A stretch of 64,000 nucleotides of DNA from Colwellia psychrerythraea 34H. GTDB taxonomy: Bacteria; Pseudomonadota; Gammaproteobacteria; Enterobacterales; Alteromonadaceae. The position numbers and the translations under genes were made by a program. Location: contig NC_003910.7 of NCBI RefSeq assembly GCF_000012325.1, positions 1,426,001-1,490,000 of the forward strand, in the 5' to 3' direction. Each line of letters opens with the position of its first letter. Position 1 is the stretch's first letter. Below are positions 26,622-35,602 of this stretch, piece after piece. The notes beneath the pieces were generated by a model. It was not told the origin of the DNA. It was given only the letters and a program-made list of their open reading frames with translations, and searched no databases.

Positions 26622-26749
26622 ATAATCTCACCTAGGTATTTTCTCCCTTAAAAAATCACCTGAACTTAATAATACTTAGTCATGTTCATCTCACTTGCTT
26701 ATTCCTATTTACACTTTTGTAAACTTTTTTATTCTTTAAAATATCTTTA

Positions 26750-26767
26750 ACATACCGAGCGGTCGGT
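26750..26767. promoter_or_regulatory. Candidate TetR operator B upstream of the MlaC-like gene
   Basis: ACATACCGAGCGGTCGGT, direct orientation, about 90 bases before the MlaC-like start codon. Confidence 0.68.
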
Positions 26768-26792
26768 GATATTATCTCGCTATTAGTTACAA

Positions 26793-26810
26793 ACCGCTTG
26801 GTCGGTATGT
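26793..26810. promoter_or_regulatory. Candidate TetR operator C (inverted) upstream of the MlaC-like gene
   Basis: ACCGCTTGGTCGGTATGT, the same consensus in opposite orientation, 26 bases after operator B; the pair could hold two dimers on the promoter. Confidence 0.65.
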
Positions 26811-26857
26811 AATGCCGATTTTCCAGTACTTATATTATATTTAAGGATCACCTTCTC

Positions 26858-27523
26858 ATGCGAACACTCATAACAACAAGCATCATGGCTTTTGTATTAC
26901 TCTCTACTACTTCTGAAGCATTAGCAGCTTCATCTGGTGCAACCGCATCGGCAAGTTCAGTAACTGCTTCTGTTTCTCCTGTAAATAATGTCTCACCTTA
27001 TGTGGTATTGAAAACAGCGGGCACCAACTTGTTTTCGCGTATTTCAGCTAATCAGCAAGCGATTGAAAAGTTTCCTCATTTAATGCGCGATATTGTAGAA
27101 GAAGAATTAATGCCATCGATAGATTACCGTTACGCTTCATATCGTATTTTAGGTAAACATTTGAAAAAGGTATCGAAAGAACAACGTGCTGAATTTGTAA
27201 AAGCGATGCGTCATTACTTGGTAAGAACTTACTCTGTTGCTTTATCTAAGTATAAAAACCAACAAGTTATTTTTGAACCTGAAAAACCAACTAAAGGTAA
27301 AAGAATAATTGGTGTTAAAACACAAATTATTGATCAAGGCGCACCAACCATTGATATTGTTTTTCAAATGCGAAAAAACAAAAAAACAGGAGAATGGAAG
27401 GCGTTTGATATCACGGTAGAGGGCATCTCTTTATTAAGTACTAAACAGGCTGAATTGAATAAGAAAATTGCTAGGCAGGGTATAGATCACGTTACGTTAG
27501 AATTAGCTTCTTTAGCTAAATAA
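26858..27523 (+). CDS. MlaC/Tgt2-family periplasmic phospholipid-binding protein
   Basis: 221 residues with a signal peptide (ending EALAASS) and an MlaC domain: IVEEELMPSIDYRYASYRIL, FVKAMRHYLVRTYSVALSKY, then a sheet with DIVFQMRKNKKTGEWKAFDI and VEGISLLST. MlaC carries phospholipids between the outer membrane and the MlaFEDB complex. No other mla gene is nearby; the gene is instead next to a TetR gene with shared operators, so this is a regulated stand-alone paralogue. AAGGATCACC precedes the ATG. Confidence 0.87.
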   Translation: MRTLITTSIMAFVLLSTTSEALAASSGATASASSVTASVSPVNNVSPYVVLKTAGTNLFSRISANQQAIEKFPHLMRDIVEEELMPSIDYRYASYRILGKHLKKVSKEQRAEFVKAMRHYLVRTYSVALSKYKNQQVIFEPEKPTKGKRIIGVKTQIIDQGAPTIDIVFQMRKNKKTGEWKAFDITVEGISLLSTKQAELNKKIARQGIDHVTLELASLAK

Positions 27524-27727
27524 CTTTACCTTGAGCAGTTGAGTTATCAGTAAAGACTAATGTTTCAAAGCTACCATGAGTGATTAATGAGGCATTAGCT
27601 ATTGAGCTAATATAAAGAGCTAGATACTTTATACCTATGGCTAAACTGTCCAACATTTATTTATTAAGTGTAATATTATTTAAATAATCACTTCTTTGTA
27701 CTTTGTTTCACCAGAGAGAGGCTATAT

Positions 27728-28357
27728 ATGAGCACCAAGTTATATTATATTTACGATCCAATGTGCAGCTGGTGTTGGGGCTATCGTCCTGTTTGGGACC
27801 TTTTACAACAACACTTGCCTAAGTCGATAGATGTGGAATATGTTGCAGGTGGTTTGGCTCCTGATTCAGACAGCGCAATGCCAATTGATCAACAGCAGAT
27901 GATTCAAAATCATTGGCGTACCATAGAGCAAAAATTAGGTACAAAGTTTAATTATGATTTTTGGCGTGAAAATACGGCAAGGCGCTCAACGTATAACGCC
28001 TGTAGAGCTGCGATTGCAGCACACAAACAGTCTTGCCAAAAAGCTATGATAGATGCAATTCAGCAGGCATATTACTTACGTGCTTTAAATCCATCTGATG
28101 TGGATGTGTTAGTTAGTGTGGCGAAAGAGTTAAGCGAGCAGACATCACCTACTTTAGATGTAGCGCAATTTATTGTTGATATTAACTCGTCAGAAACAAA
28201 CAAAGAGTTAGCAAAACAAGTAACTTTGGCAAGAGAATTAACTCAGCAGGGTTTTCCATCCTTAGTGCTTGACGTTGATGGCGTTATCCAACAAATACCA
28301 CTGGATTACAGTGACTACAAGACAACCTTGGCTTATATAATAAAAAAGACGAGTTAG
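27728..28357 (+). CDS. DsbA-family thioredoxin-fold protein (CSWC)
   Basis: 209 residues with the redox motif Cys13-Ser-Trp-Cys16 after the first strand (LYYIYDPMCSWCWG), an inserted helical domain and the final QGFPSLVLDV with the cis-Pro. No signal peptide, so it is cytoplasmic and resembles the FrnE/YwbO-like or glutathione-transferase-related DsbA branch rather than true periplasmic DsbA. Its substrate is unknown. AGAGAGG precedes the ATG. A bidirectional terminator follows. Confidence 0.88.
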   Translation: MSTKLYYIYDPMCSWCWGYRPVWDLLQQHLPKSIDVEYVAGGLAPDSDSAMPIDQQQMIQNHWRTIEQKLGTKFNYDFWRENTARRSTYNACRAAIAAHKQSCQKAMIDAIQQAYYLRALNPSDVDVLVSVAKELSEQTSPTLDVAQFIVDINSSETNKELAKQVTLARELTQQGFPSLVLDVDGVIQQIPLDYSDYKTTLAYIIKKTS

Positions 28358-28407
28358 TCTTCCTTACTAGTTTTTGACTTGTTTGGATTCTAAGGGAGCG
28401 TGGAAAT

Positions 28408-28436
28408 AAAAAAGTGATGTAATACATCACTTTTTT
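28408..28436. terminator. Bidirectional terminator between convergent genes
   Basis: AAAAAAGTGATG-TAATA-CATCACTTTTTT: a strong stem with an A-run on one side and a T-run on the other, placed between the DsbA-like and serine hydrolase genes. Confidence 0.88.
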
Positions 28437-28466
28437 AAACTTAAACAATCATACCAATGGTGAATA

Positions 28467-29666
28467 TTAGCTTTTAACTTGTTTAGCTAACTTTTTATCA
28501 AATAGGGTACTTGCTTGTATCCAAAACTGACTGGATATTTTATTGATAGCATTAGACTCAGCGTTAATGACTATGGCAAAGCCGATATCTAAATCGGGCG
28601 AATAACCTATATCAGCACGAAACCCTGCAACCCAGCCTGAATGGTAAATGATGGGGTGACCTTCAAATTGATAAATTCTCCAGCCATAACCATAATGGGC
28701 ATCGGTTAAGTGACCACGCCAAAACCGTCGACGTAGGTCTTTTTTCGTTCTAATTCTTGGGGTTGTTAATTCGGCTAATAATGACGGAGATAATACCTCG
28801 GGTTTATGCCCTAAATTAGCAATTAACCACTTGGCTAAGTCACTTATACTGGCATTAACACCGGCTGCTGGCGCAACTTTATAATAATCTGGTGCTACTT
28901 TTACAGTACGCCATACATATTTTCTAATATCTCGACCTTGAGAATCTTTTTTTCCTGTTTTAACTCGTTTTCTTAGAATATGAGGCTTAGCGGTATTTTC
29001 TTTTTCTTTATATACATCAATACCTAAAGAAGCATTTGTCATATTGAGTGGTGTGAATACGCGATCTTGTAATAGCGCTGCATAGCTTTTGCTCTGGCTC
29101 GCTTCTATCGCCGGTTGTAAAAGACCATAGGCTATATTTTGGTAACCATAGCACTTTTCAGGTTGGCAAATAGGGGTGATGCGATCAAAACGACCAATGA
29201 TTTTATCCATAGTCCAGTTTTCATGCAGCAGATTATCGTAGGCGTTAGGCATCAAACCACTAGAGTGACTTAATAAGTGTTTGAGTTGAATCTTTTGTGC
29301 TGCACCGTCTGTGGCTAGGGTAAAGTTTGGTACATATTTGGTTATAGGGTCAGATAAGTTTAATCGTTTTTCTTGCGCTAACATGGTCGTTACTGTGGCG
29401 GCGAATGTTTTAGAAACTGAGGCTAAACGAAATACAGTGTTGTAATCAACTTGATGAGATTTAGCTTTATCAGTATGACCAATGGTTTCCATGGCAATAA
29501 TAGTATCATTTTGCACTATGGCATAAGCGCCACCGGGAATGTTATAGGCTTTAAGTTGTTTTTTAACTTCGGTAGAGAAACTTTTTTTAAACTGGCTAAC
29601 GTTGTTTGCTGAGGAATAGGGCGTTAAAAATAGCGCCAATATAAGGCAATTAATTCTAAATAGCAT
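28467..29666 (-). CDS. Serine hydrolase, beta-lactamase class C/penicillin-binding-like family
   Basis: 399 residues with a signal peptide (ILALFLTPYSSA). The SxxK motif is Ser83-Val-Ser-Lys86 in RLASVSKTF, the Tyr motif is YQN in GYQNIAYGLL, and the third motif is HSG in IIYHSGWVAGF, with FDIGF-type strands near the end. These periplasmic enzymes are D-amino-peptidases, esterases or carboxypeptidases on peptidoglycan; few are true beta-lactamases. An insert rich in Lys around residues 225-250 is unusual. Alone, convergent with the DsbA-like gene. Confidence 0.88.
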   Translation of the reverse strand: MLFRINCLILALFLTPYSSANNVSQFKKSFSTEVKKQLKAYNIPGGAYAIVQNDTIIAMETIGHTDKAKSHQVDYNTVFRLASVSKTFAATVTTMLAQEKRLNLSDPITKYVPNFTLATDGAAQKIQLKHLLSHSSGLMPNAYDNLLHENWTMDKIIGRFDRITPICQPEKCYGYQNIAYGLLQPAIEASQSKSYAALLQDRVFTPLNMTNASLGIDVYKEKENTAKPHILRKRVKTGKKDSQGRDIRKYVWRTVKVAPDYYKVAPAAGVNASISDLAKWLIANLGHKPEVLSPSLLAELTTPRIRTKKDLRRRFWRGHLTDAHYGYGWRIYQFEGHPIIYHSGWVAGFRADIGYSPDLDIGFAIVINAESNAINKISSQFWIQASTLFDKKLAKQVKS

Positions 29667-29877
29667 AAACGGATCTCAGATCGAAAAGCCGACAAGTTTA
29701 TAGGTCAAGGGAGAAAATAAAAAGCCTTTAATTTTTTAAGTGATGTTTGCTCTGTAAATCTGTGTTGCCATTAAACGGGCGTTAGCAATAATTCATCGTC
29801 GCTGTACCTCTATTTCAGCGCTGCTATAGGCATGCAGCCAGTTAGCACCTAACAGGCATTTTGAATGGTTTGGGAAA

Positions 29878-30144
29878 ATACCCAAACCACTTGGAAATTC
29901 TCGATTTCAGCAAGACGAGAAGCGTGCCAAATGCTAGGCTTAAAATGTATGGTGTGGTTATCACCCATCCTCACTTTATAAGGACACAGTTGGTCGCTTA
30001 TCGCCTTGCCCGAAGGGAGTTCGGGTAGAAAATGACTGCAGCGTTATTATTCATCATTAGGGAATAACCATTAATGAAAAATTATGCCTTGTATTCGTTC
30101 CCTACCCGAGCTCTGAAACATGTATTTTCAAGTAGCTTGGGTAT
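29878..30144. repeat. Hairpin repeat element, type A copy (long)
   Basis: Bounded by ATACCCAAACCACTTGGAAA and inverted ATACCCAAGCTACTTGAAAA. Inside, arms GAGTTCGGGTAG (30017-30028) and CTACCCGAGCTC (30102-30113) pair 11 of 12 and flank a diverged core (GTTATTATTC to ATTATGCCTTG). It occupies most of the 543-base gap between genes. Confidence 0.75.
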
Positions 30145-30209
30145 AACATGATCTCTGATGGTAACTCCGATATAATCCGCTCATCTAATTAAAGAGAAGT
30201 TATGATCTT

Positions 30210-30572
30210 ATGAGCGATAGCAACAATATATTGAAAACGTTTTTGGCAGAAACTAAACCTACCCAAGTTATTTGGGCACTACAAGATAAAGCAAGCGAAG
30301 ATTGGGTTGTACTTGACTCACCTAGCTTTGAAAACAGCGAAGTCATGCCGCTTTGGTCAAGCTCACAATTAGCACAACAGCATTGTATTGAAGAGTGGAG
30401 TGAATATGTTCCTTGTGAAATTTCACTAGCCGATTGGTTTGAGTTTTGGGTTGAAGACCTTAATGAAGATGGCGTTATTGTTGGTATTAACTGGCAAGGT
30501 GATGATGAGTGTTTAGAAATAGAATTGAGTGAATTTACTCAGTCACTTGCAGCAATAGAATGGTTAAAATAA
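30210..30572 (+). CDS. DUF2750 family protein
   Basis: 120 residues, acidic and soluble, with the DUF2750 pattern: VIWALQDKASEDWVVLDS, MPLWSSSQLAQQHCIEEWS and the end WFEFWVEDLNEDGVIVGINW. It is a small cytoplasmic protein of unknown function found in gammaproteobacteria. A rho-independent terminator follows. Confidence 0.88.
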   Translation: MSDSNNILKTFLAETKPTQVIWALQDKASEDWVVLDSPSFENSEVMPLWSSSQLAQQHCIEEWSEYVPCEISLADWFEFWVEDLNEDGVIVGINWQGDDECLEIELSEFTQSLAAIEWLK

Positions 30573-30636
30573 GTATTAGTTAATCTATTTTTCTCTGAGC
30601 TGATATCGTTAAGTGCTTTCGGTAGGATAATCATTT

Positions 30637-30669
30637 AAAAGCATTGTTCATCCAGAGCAATGCTTTTTT
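30637..30669 (+). terminator. Terminator after the DUF2750 gene
   Basis: AAAAGCATTG, an 11-base loop, CAATGCTTTTTT. Confidence 0.82.
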
Positions 30670-30678
30670 ATTAACTAA

Positions 30679-30905
30679 CCTGAACTCTGGATAATGAGTG
30701 CTTGATGTTTAAATAAAATCAACAATTTAGATTGTTACGTATAAAAAGTAATAAAATTAACGTAGTTATAAGCTTTATCAATGTTTCATTTTATTCAATT
30801 ATCAAGGCAAAACGTTTATGAATAGCTGGCTATTTATCGACGTTTTAACGCTGAGAATTGGATGAAGAGGAATGTTGAGCAAGTGCTGCTTATCCAGAGT
30901 TCAGG
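30679..30905. repeat. 227-bp MITE-like element, copy 1
   Basis: Perfect 16-base terminal inverted repeats CCTGAACTCTGGATAA and an exact 8-base target duplication TTAACTAA (30671-30678 and 30906-30913). No transposase inside; only a 15-codon open stretch (MNSWLFIDVLTLRIG). A nearly identical copy of the same length is at 53696-53922. Probably mobilised by a transposase elsewhere in the genome. Confidence 0.9.
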
Positions 30906-30909
30906 TTAA

Positions 30910-31251
30910 CTAAAAGCTACTAAGGCTTGGAATGACCAAAGTCTCTCTTTTTAATAGTTTTTTGGCAACGTCAGGTGATACTTGGTAAAACTCATTAACG
31001 TATTCTTGCGCGTCTAAGTATTTCTTTATTTGTTTTTTTACTTTACAAGGGTTGTTGCACTGTAATGAAAAAGCAACGCTGTATTCACCAATAGTCTTTG
31101 CTGATAGTGATTTAGCATATTCTTGTGGATCTTCAGTGGTACAGCCTATTTTCACTACATCGGAAAAAAAAGAATGTGTCATCACATAAACATTGCCTAA
31201 TGCTATGTCTTTTTCTGTTGTTGTATCGGTTGTATTTTCTGTGTTTTTCAT
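30910..31251 (-). CDS. GIY-YIG/T5orf172-type protein
   Basis: About 113 residues with the T5orf172 branch of the GIY-YIG fold: GNVYVMTHSFFSDVVKIGCT, DPQEYAKSLSAKTIGEYSV, ending EFYQVSPDVAKKLLKRE. GIY-YIG domains are usually nucleases; this branch is common in phage and small proteins and its role is unknown. The start at ATG 31251 is chosen because the domain begins soon after; an ATG 30 codons upstream is open too. The TAG stop lies inside the target duplication left by the neighbouring MITE, so the insertion spared the gene by a base or two. Confidence 0.75.
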   Translation of the reverse strand: MKNTENTTDTTTEKDIALGNVYVMTHSFFSDVVKIGCTTEDPQEYAKSLSAKTIGEYSVAFSLQCNNPCKVKKQIKKYLDAQEYVNEFYQVSPDVAKKLLKRETLVIPSLSSF

Positions 31252-31445
31252 AGGGTAGATAGATCCAATTATCTTGAGCAGAGCTCGACATTTACTCCTA
31301 TTATTATAACCTATCTTTAATACATAGCTATAATTATGCATTTGTCTTAACGGCTGATAGCGCTTGTTCTAAGTATACTCTAGAATGATTTTTTGGTATT
31401 TAATGCTTTATCACAAGCAAGTAGCTTCTTGCTTCTACGCACTAT

Positions 31446-31622
31446 ATACCCGCTCCACTTGAAGATGCTCGCTCAGTCTTCTTCCCCAAGGGGCTGGTTT
31501 AGAAACGCTTTATGCTGCGTTATTGATTTCGACAATAGAATAACTATTCTCTTCAATCAATGCCTTGCCTAAAGGCGTTTCTAATTCCAGCTGAATCATG
31601 CATCTTCAAGTGGAATGGGTAT
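31446..31622. repeat. Hairpin repeat element, type A copy (177 bp)
   Basis: Bounded by ATACCCGCTCCACTTGAAGA and inverted ATACCCATTCCACTTGAAGA. Arms GCTGG-T-TTAGAAACGCTTTA (31493-31512) and TAAAGGCGTTTCTAA-TT-CCAGC (31570-31591) flank the shared core. The arms differ in sequence from the type B copies yet pair with each other. Confidence 0.87.
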
Positions 31623-31738
31623 AGATAACTGCTATACTCCGCGCATTATCGTTCCTATCATCTGTATTTTGCCCGCAATATATTAAACTAAGGCAAATTG
31701 TCATCGCAGTGTGATTATTAATATGGCTAATACACATT

Positions 31739-32944
31739 ATGTCCTTCTCAACACTTAAATTATCTACCCCAATACTCAACGCCATTGCTGATCTAGGCTA
31801 TACCAAGCCAACAGCTATTCAACAAAAAGCAATACCTGTTGTTTTAGCGGGCAAAGATATTATTGCCGCAGCGCAAACTGGTACAGGTAAAACAGCCAGT
31901 TTTGTTTTGCCATTATTAGAGCAGCTTAATAGTCAGTACAAAGAAACAGGTAAAAAACTACGTGCTAAACGTATTCGTGCCCTTATTCTTGTACCTACCC
32001 GTGAGCTTGCTGTCCAAGTTGAAGCGAGTATTAGTCAGTATGCTAAATATTTAGATATTAGCTCTATGGCCATGTATGGCGGCGTTGATGCACAGGAACA
32101 AAAGCAGCGATTGATTTGGGGAGTAGATATTCTAGTAGCAACTCCTGGACGTTTGCTCGACATGACACATCAAAGGGTTTTACATTTTGATGAGCTTGAT
32201 ATGTTGGTACTTGATGAAGCCGATAGAATGCTTGATATGGGTTTTATCGATGACATTAATAAAATCATTGAACGTTTACCTGAGCACCGTCAAAATTTAC
32301 TGTTTTCTGCCACTATGTCTGAAGAAGTTCGTGGTTTAGCGAAGAGAACGATTCATAAACCTGTCGAAATTTCTATCGGTGCAGATAAAGCCTCTAAACC
32401 TAAAATAGAGCAGTGGTTGGTTACGGTTGATAAAGCAAATAAGTCCGCATTATTAAGCCATATAATTACTACTCAAAATTGGCAACAGGCGCTTATTTTC
32501 ATTGAAACTAAGCATGGCGCGGCAAAATTAGTAAGCCAGTTAGAAAAACGCGGTATTGTCGCTGAAAGTATTCACAGTGGTAGAGCGCAAGATATTCGTG
32601 AAAAAATACTTAACGACTTTAAATCAGGAAAAATAAAATTTTTAGTCGCTACCGCTATTGCGGCACGTGGTCTAGATATTGGAGAGCTTTCGCGCGTTAT
32701 TAATTATGACTTACCTGCGCAAGTAGATGACTATATTCACCGTATTGGCCGAACAGGTCGAGCGGGAGCATCAGGTGAAGCTATTTCTTTAGTGTCTAAG
32801 GATAACTTCAGAGAGCTTTGTGCTATTGAAAGTCGCTTGGGCCATATTATTGAACGAAAAGAGTTTGAAGAGTTTCCAGTGAAAAAGACGGTACCGCTCT
32901 CGAAATTAAACTATGTCACGAAATACGCAGCCTCTAAAAAATAA
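31739..32944 (+). CDS. rhlE: DEAD-box ATP-dependent RNA helicase (RhlE-like)
   Basis: 401 residues with all helicase motifs: Q motif (GYTKPTAIQQKAIP), Walker A AAQTGTGKT, PTRELAVQ, TPGRLLD, DEAD, SAT, and HRIGRTGRAG. The short C-terminus lacks the extra RNA-binding domains of DbpA or DeaD, as in RhlE. It unwinds RNA in ribosome assembly or decay, important in the cold. The helicase gene has its own terminator and no operon partner. Confidence 0.92.
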   Translation: MSFSTLKLSTPILNAIADLGYTKPTAIQQKAIPVVLAGKDIIAAAQTGTGKTASFVLPLLEQLNSQYKETGKKLRAKRIRALILVPTRELAVQVEASISQYAKYLDISSMAMYGGVDAQEQKQRLIWGVDILVATPGRLLDMTHQRVLHFDELDMLVLDEADRMLDMGFIDDINKIIERLPEHRQNLLFSATMSEEVRGLAKRTIHKPVEISIGADKASKPKIEQWLVTVDKANKSALLSHIITTQNWQQALIFIETKHGAAKLVSQLEKRGIVAESIHSGRAQDIREKILNDFKSGKIKFLVATAIAARGLDIGELSRVINYDLPAQVDDYIHRIGRTGRAGASGEAISLVSKDNFRELCAIESRLGHIIERKEFEEFPVKKTVPLSKLNYVTKYAASKK

Positions 32945-32961
32945 TCTATTAGAGCTGAGAT

Positions 32962-32998
32962 AAAAAAACCGTTAATGGCGAGCCATTAACGGTTTTTT
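32962..32998. terminator. Terminator between helicase and channel genes
   Basis: AAAAAAACCGTTAATGG, CGAG loop, CCATTAACGGTTTTTT: a strong stem with A- and T-runs, suitable for both converging genes. Confidence 0.9.
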
Positions 32999-33053
32999 AC
33001 TTTACGACAGAGCGTTTACTAAAAACGATTACATAATGATTAATTACTAGCAA

Positions 33054-33890
33054 TTATGCTTGAATTAAATGTACATCGCGTTGAGGGAACGGAATAGCAA
33101 TACCATTCTTATCAAGCGTTTTCTTGATTGCTTCATTCACTTCAAAGTAAACAGCCCAGTAATGCTCAGGTAAACAATGTGGACGAACGGCAAAGTTTAC
33201 TGAACTATCAGCCATTTCAGATACGCCAACAAACGGAGCTGGTGTTTTCATTACTTTGTCATTATTAAGTAGAACATCCATTAATACGGCTTTAGTTTGA
33301 TCGATATCTGCAAGGTAAGAAACGCCGATAGTAAGATCAACACGAATTTTACCTTCAACCGTATAGTTAATGACAGAGCCATTAGACGTTGCACCATTTG
33401 GGATAATAATGCGTTTTGACTGTGGCGAAAGTAAAATGGTATTGAAGATTTGTACTTCTTTAACAACACCTAAATGACCTTGAGATTCAATCAAATCACC
33501 TACTTTATAAGGTTTAAATACCATAATAAGTACGCCACCAGCAAAGTTAGCTAAACTACCTTGCAGCGCTAAACCAATGGCTAGGCCAGCCGCACCTAAT
33601 ACCGCAATAAATGAAGTCGTAGCAACACCTATCATTGAAGCAACAGAGATAAATAGTAGTAATTTAAGTAACCAAGAAACCAAGCTCCCCATAAAAGGGA
33701 TTAAGGTTGGATCTACCTTTGAACGAACCATTGAAGCTTTTACTAACTTAGTAATGCCACTGATTATCCATAAACCGATCAATAACGTAAGAATCGATAA
33801 AACTAATCGAGGGGCGTAAATTAGGCCAAGTTCGTAGGCCTTCATAGTGAGAGTTTCAAGTTGTGTCATGGGGGCGTCTATTGCGTTCAT
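33054..33890 (-). CDS. mscS: Small-conductance mechanosensitive channel (MscS family)
   Basis: 278 residues: three membrane helices, the pore-lining helix with GLAIGLALQGSLANFAGGVL, and a cytoplasmic MscS-beta domain (PYKVGDLIESQGHLGVVKEV, IIIPNGATSNGSVINYT) ending in IPFPQRDVHLI. It opens on membrane tension to release solutes during osmotic downshock. Its length fits E. coli MscS. Convergent with the helicase gene. Confidence 0.93.
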   Translation of the reverse strand: MNAIDAPMTQLETLTMKAYELGLIYAPRLVLSILTLLIGLWIISGITKLVKASMVRSKVDPTLIPFMGSLVSWLLKLLLFISVASMIGVATTSFIAVLGAAGLAIGLALQGSLANFAGGVLIMVFKPYKVGDLIESQGHLGVVKEVQIFNTILLSPQSKRIIIPNGATSNGSVINYTVEGKIRVDLTIGVSYLADIDQTKAVLMDVLLNNDKVMKTPAPFVGVSEMADSSVNFAVRPHCLPEHYWAVYFEVNEAIKKTLDKNGIAIPFPQRDVHLIQA

Positions 33891-34055
33891 TGAATTTCCT
33901 TTATTGGCAATGATTATAATTAGTTACATTTACCTGACTAATAATAATTACAATTTGTGCTTTTGACAAATTTTCATCAATATTAAAAAGTTAGCTACTC
34001 AGCTAAACGTGTAGTAAGGGCAAGTTTCATTTTTGTAAGCAAAACACGCTAATGT

Positions 34056-34320
34056 ATACCAGTCGTATTAACTTATTGGGCAACTTAGAGCTACATTAGC
34101 GAGCTTAAAACAAGCAAAATGAGTTAACTATAGTTACTCTATATTTCATTTGTTTTGTGATGTTATCAGTTTGCTAATGAGCTCCCAAAGGGCGAGTTTA
34201 TAAGGCTTACATTCAGCGTCATTGATTTTGACAAGGGAGCAACCATTCTCTGCAATCACTGCCTTGCCTCTAAGCCTTTTAATTCTCGCTAAGTGATCAA
34301 TAAATTAGTACGATTGGTAT
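34056..34320. repeat. Hairpin repeat element, type B copy 2
   Basis: 265 bp, the same length and orientation as the copy at 4780. Ends ATACCAGTCGTATTAACTTA and inverted ATACCAATCGTACTAATTTA. Arms GCGAG-T-TTATAAGGCTTA (34192-34209) and TAAGCCTTTTAA-TT-CTCGC (34271-34289). It lies between the mscS and DUF1456 genes. Confidence 0.88.
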
Positions 34321-34409
34321 TATAGTCAGTTATACTATGCCAATATTTAGAAATATTTCTCAAGCAATGATTTATTCACTGCTCAAGTAAACAACTTTTA
34401 GGCTCTTAA

Positions 34410-34865
34410 ATGATTAATAACGACCTCCTTCGCCGCATCAGCAATATCTTTGATTTAACCGATGAAACTATTCTTACAACTTTTGCGTTAAGTCAGTGTG
34501 AGATTAGTGCTGAACAGCTAACAAACTTCTTTAAAGAAAAAGATGATACTGCTTATCAACCATTAGAAGACGTGCAATTTGCCAGTTTTCTAAATGGTCT
34601 TATCATAGCTAAAAGAGGTCCTAGTGATGGACCAGAGCGTCCGGTTGAAGAAGAATTAACCAATAACATGATCTTTAATAAAGTGAAAATAGCCTTGTCT
34701 TTAAAAGCTGAAGAAGTTATTGCTACGCTTGAATTAGCCGATTTAAGTTTAGGTAAGTATGAGCTAAGCGCTTTTTTCAGAAATGTAAATAATAAGCACT
34801 ATAAAGATTGTTCTGATGAAGTATTGTCTGCATTTTTGAAAGGCTTAAAAATCAAGTCTAAGTAA
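34410..34865 (+). CDS. DUF1456 family protein (YehS-like)
   Basis: 151 residues made of two similar halves (about 1-70 and 86-151), each starting with a pattern like NNDLLRRISNIFDLTDETIL or NNMIFNKVKIALSLKAEEVI and ending in SFLNGLI or AFLKGLK. This two-repeat layout is the DUF1456 family (E. coli YehS), cytoplasmic and of unknown function. Single gene with an AT-rich leader. Confidence 0.9.
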   Translation: MINNDLLRRISNIFDLTDETILTTFALSQCEISAEQLTNFFKEKDDTAYQPLEDVQFASFLNGLIIAKRGPSDGPERPVEEELTNNMIFNKVKIALSLKAEEVIATLELADLSLGKYELSAFFRNVNNKHYKDCSDEVLSAFLKGLKIKSK

Positions 34866-34997
34866 AGTGATTGAATTAGTTTGATTGGTCACAGTCACTA
34901 ATTAAGTCGCGCTTTCATCAAAATGTCATCTTTGTTTCATATTACTTTCACCTAACTCCCTTAAATTGCCATTTAACGTTAGTGATAGGAGAGTAAT

Positions 34998-35180
34998 ATG
35001 AATAATGAATATTGGCATGAAGCAGATGTTTTCGACGATGAAGATGAACTAACAAGACCTGATAAAAAGGGCAAAGCTAAAGGCAGTGATCGAAAACGTA
35101 AATGGCGTGAAATTGAAGCAATAAAAGAGCAACGCCGTTTAAGACGAGATATTGCCGCCTTTGAGCAATATTCATATTAG
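34998..35180 (+). CDS. DUF3545 small basic protein
   Basis: 60 residues: an acidic N-terminal part (EADVFDDEDEL) and then a strongly basic helical part (DRKRKWREIEAIKEQRRLRR), the DUF3545 hallmark. AGGAGAG precedes the ATG, supporting real translation. Cytoplasmic, function unknown. Confidence 0.82.
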   Translation: MNNEYWHEADVFDDEDELTRPDKKGKAKGSDRKRKWREIEAIKEQRRLRRDIAAFEQYSY

Positions 35181-35225
35181 CGCTTGCCGTTATATCAATT
35201 GTCGCTACTTTAGCGGGTTAATATG

Positions 35226-35255
35226 TTGATCTAACCTTATTGTAGGTTAGATCAA
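35226..35255. terminator. Hairpin after the DUF3545 gene
   Basis: TTGATCTAACCT, six-base loop, AGGTTAGATCAA: a perfect 12-bp stem 45 bases after the stop. There is no T-run after it, so it may be a terminator of a weaker kind or a protein-binding site. Confidence 0.55.
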
Positions 35256-35602
35256 AAGTCCCCGAAGACTGAAATATTCTTTTTAGAATGTATCCTCCCT
35301 GTAATCGATTTCCTCCTAGTTGCTAGACAAGACCGCGCTACTTTCCACTATATCAATACCATTTAACTCAAATAGCATAAGCATCTAGCCTCGTCATTTT
35401 CTTTGATCCTTTATTTTTATGTCATTCTGCAACCTCGATTCATTCTATTGGTATTATCTTGATTCCTCATAATGTAAAGCAATGTTATTATTGCGTTAAA
35501 ACATGATACAAATTGATACATCAGCTTAATTTGTGTTACGTCTATTTTTGCAAAGCTTAGTTAATATTACGGTTAACAAAAACAGACGTTCATAGGGAAT
35601 AT
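35256..35602. other. Leader region of the MipA-like gene
   Basis: About 350 AT-rich bases with no gene. It must carry the promoter of the cluster that follows; no operator is evident apart from scattered TGATACA-like stretches near 35500-35520 (GATACAAATTGATACA, a direct repeat of GATACA). Confidence 0.45.

Noticed and set aside
28467..29666. Calling the serine hydrolase an AmpC antibiotic-resistance gene
   Set aside because: The three motifs place it in the broad family only; most members are not beta-lactamases, and the lysine-rich insert is unlike AmpC.
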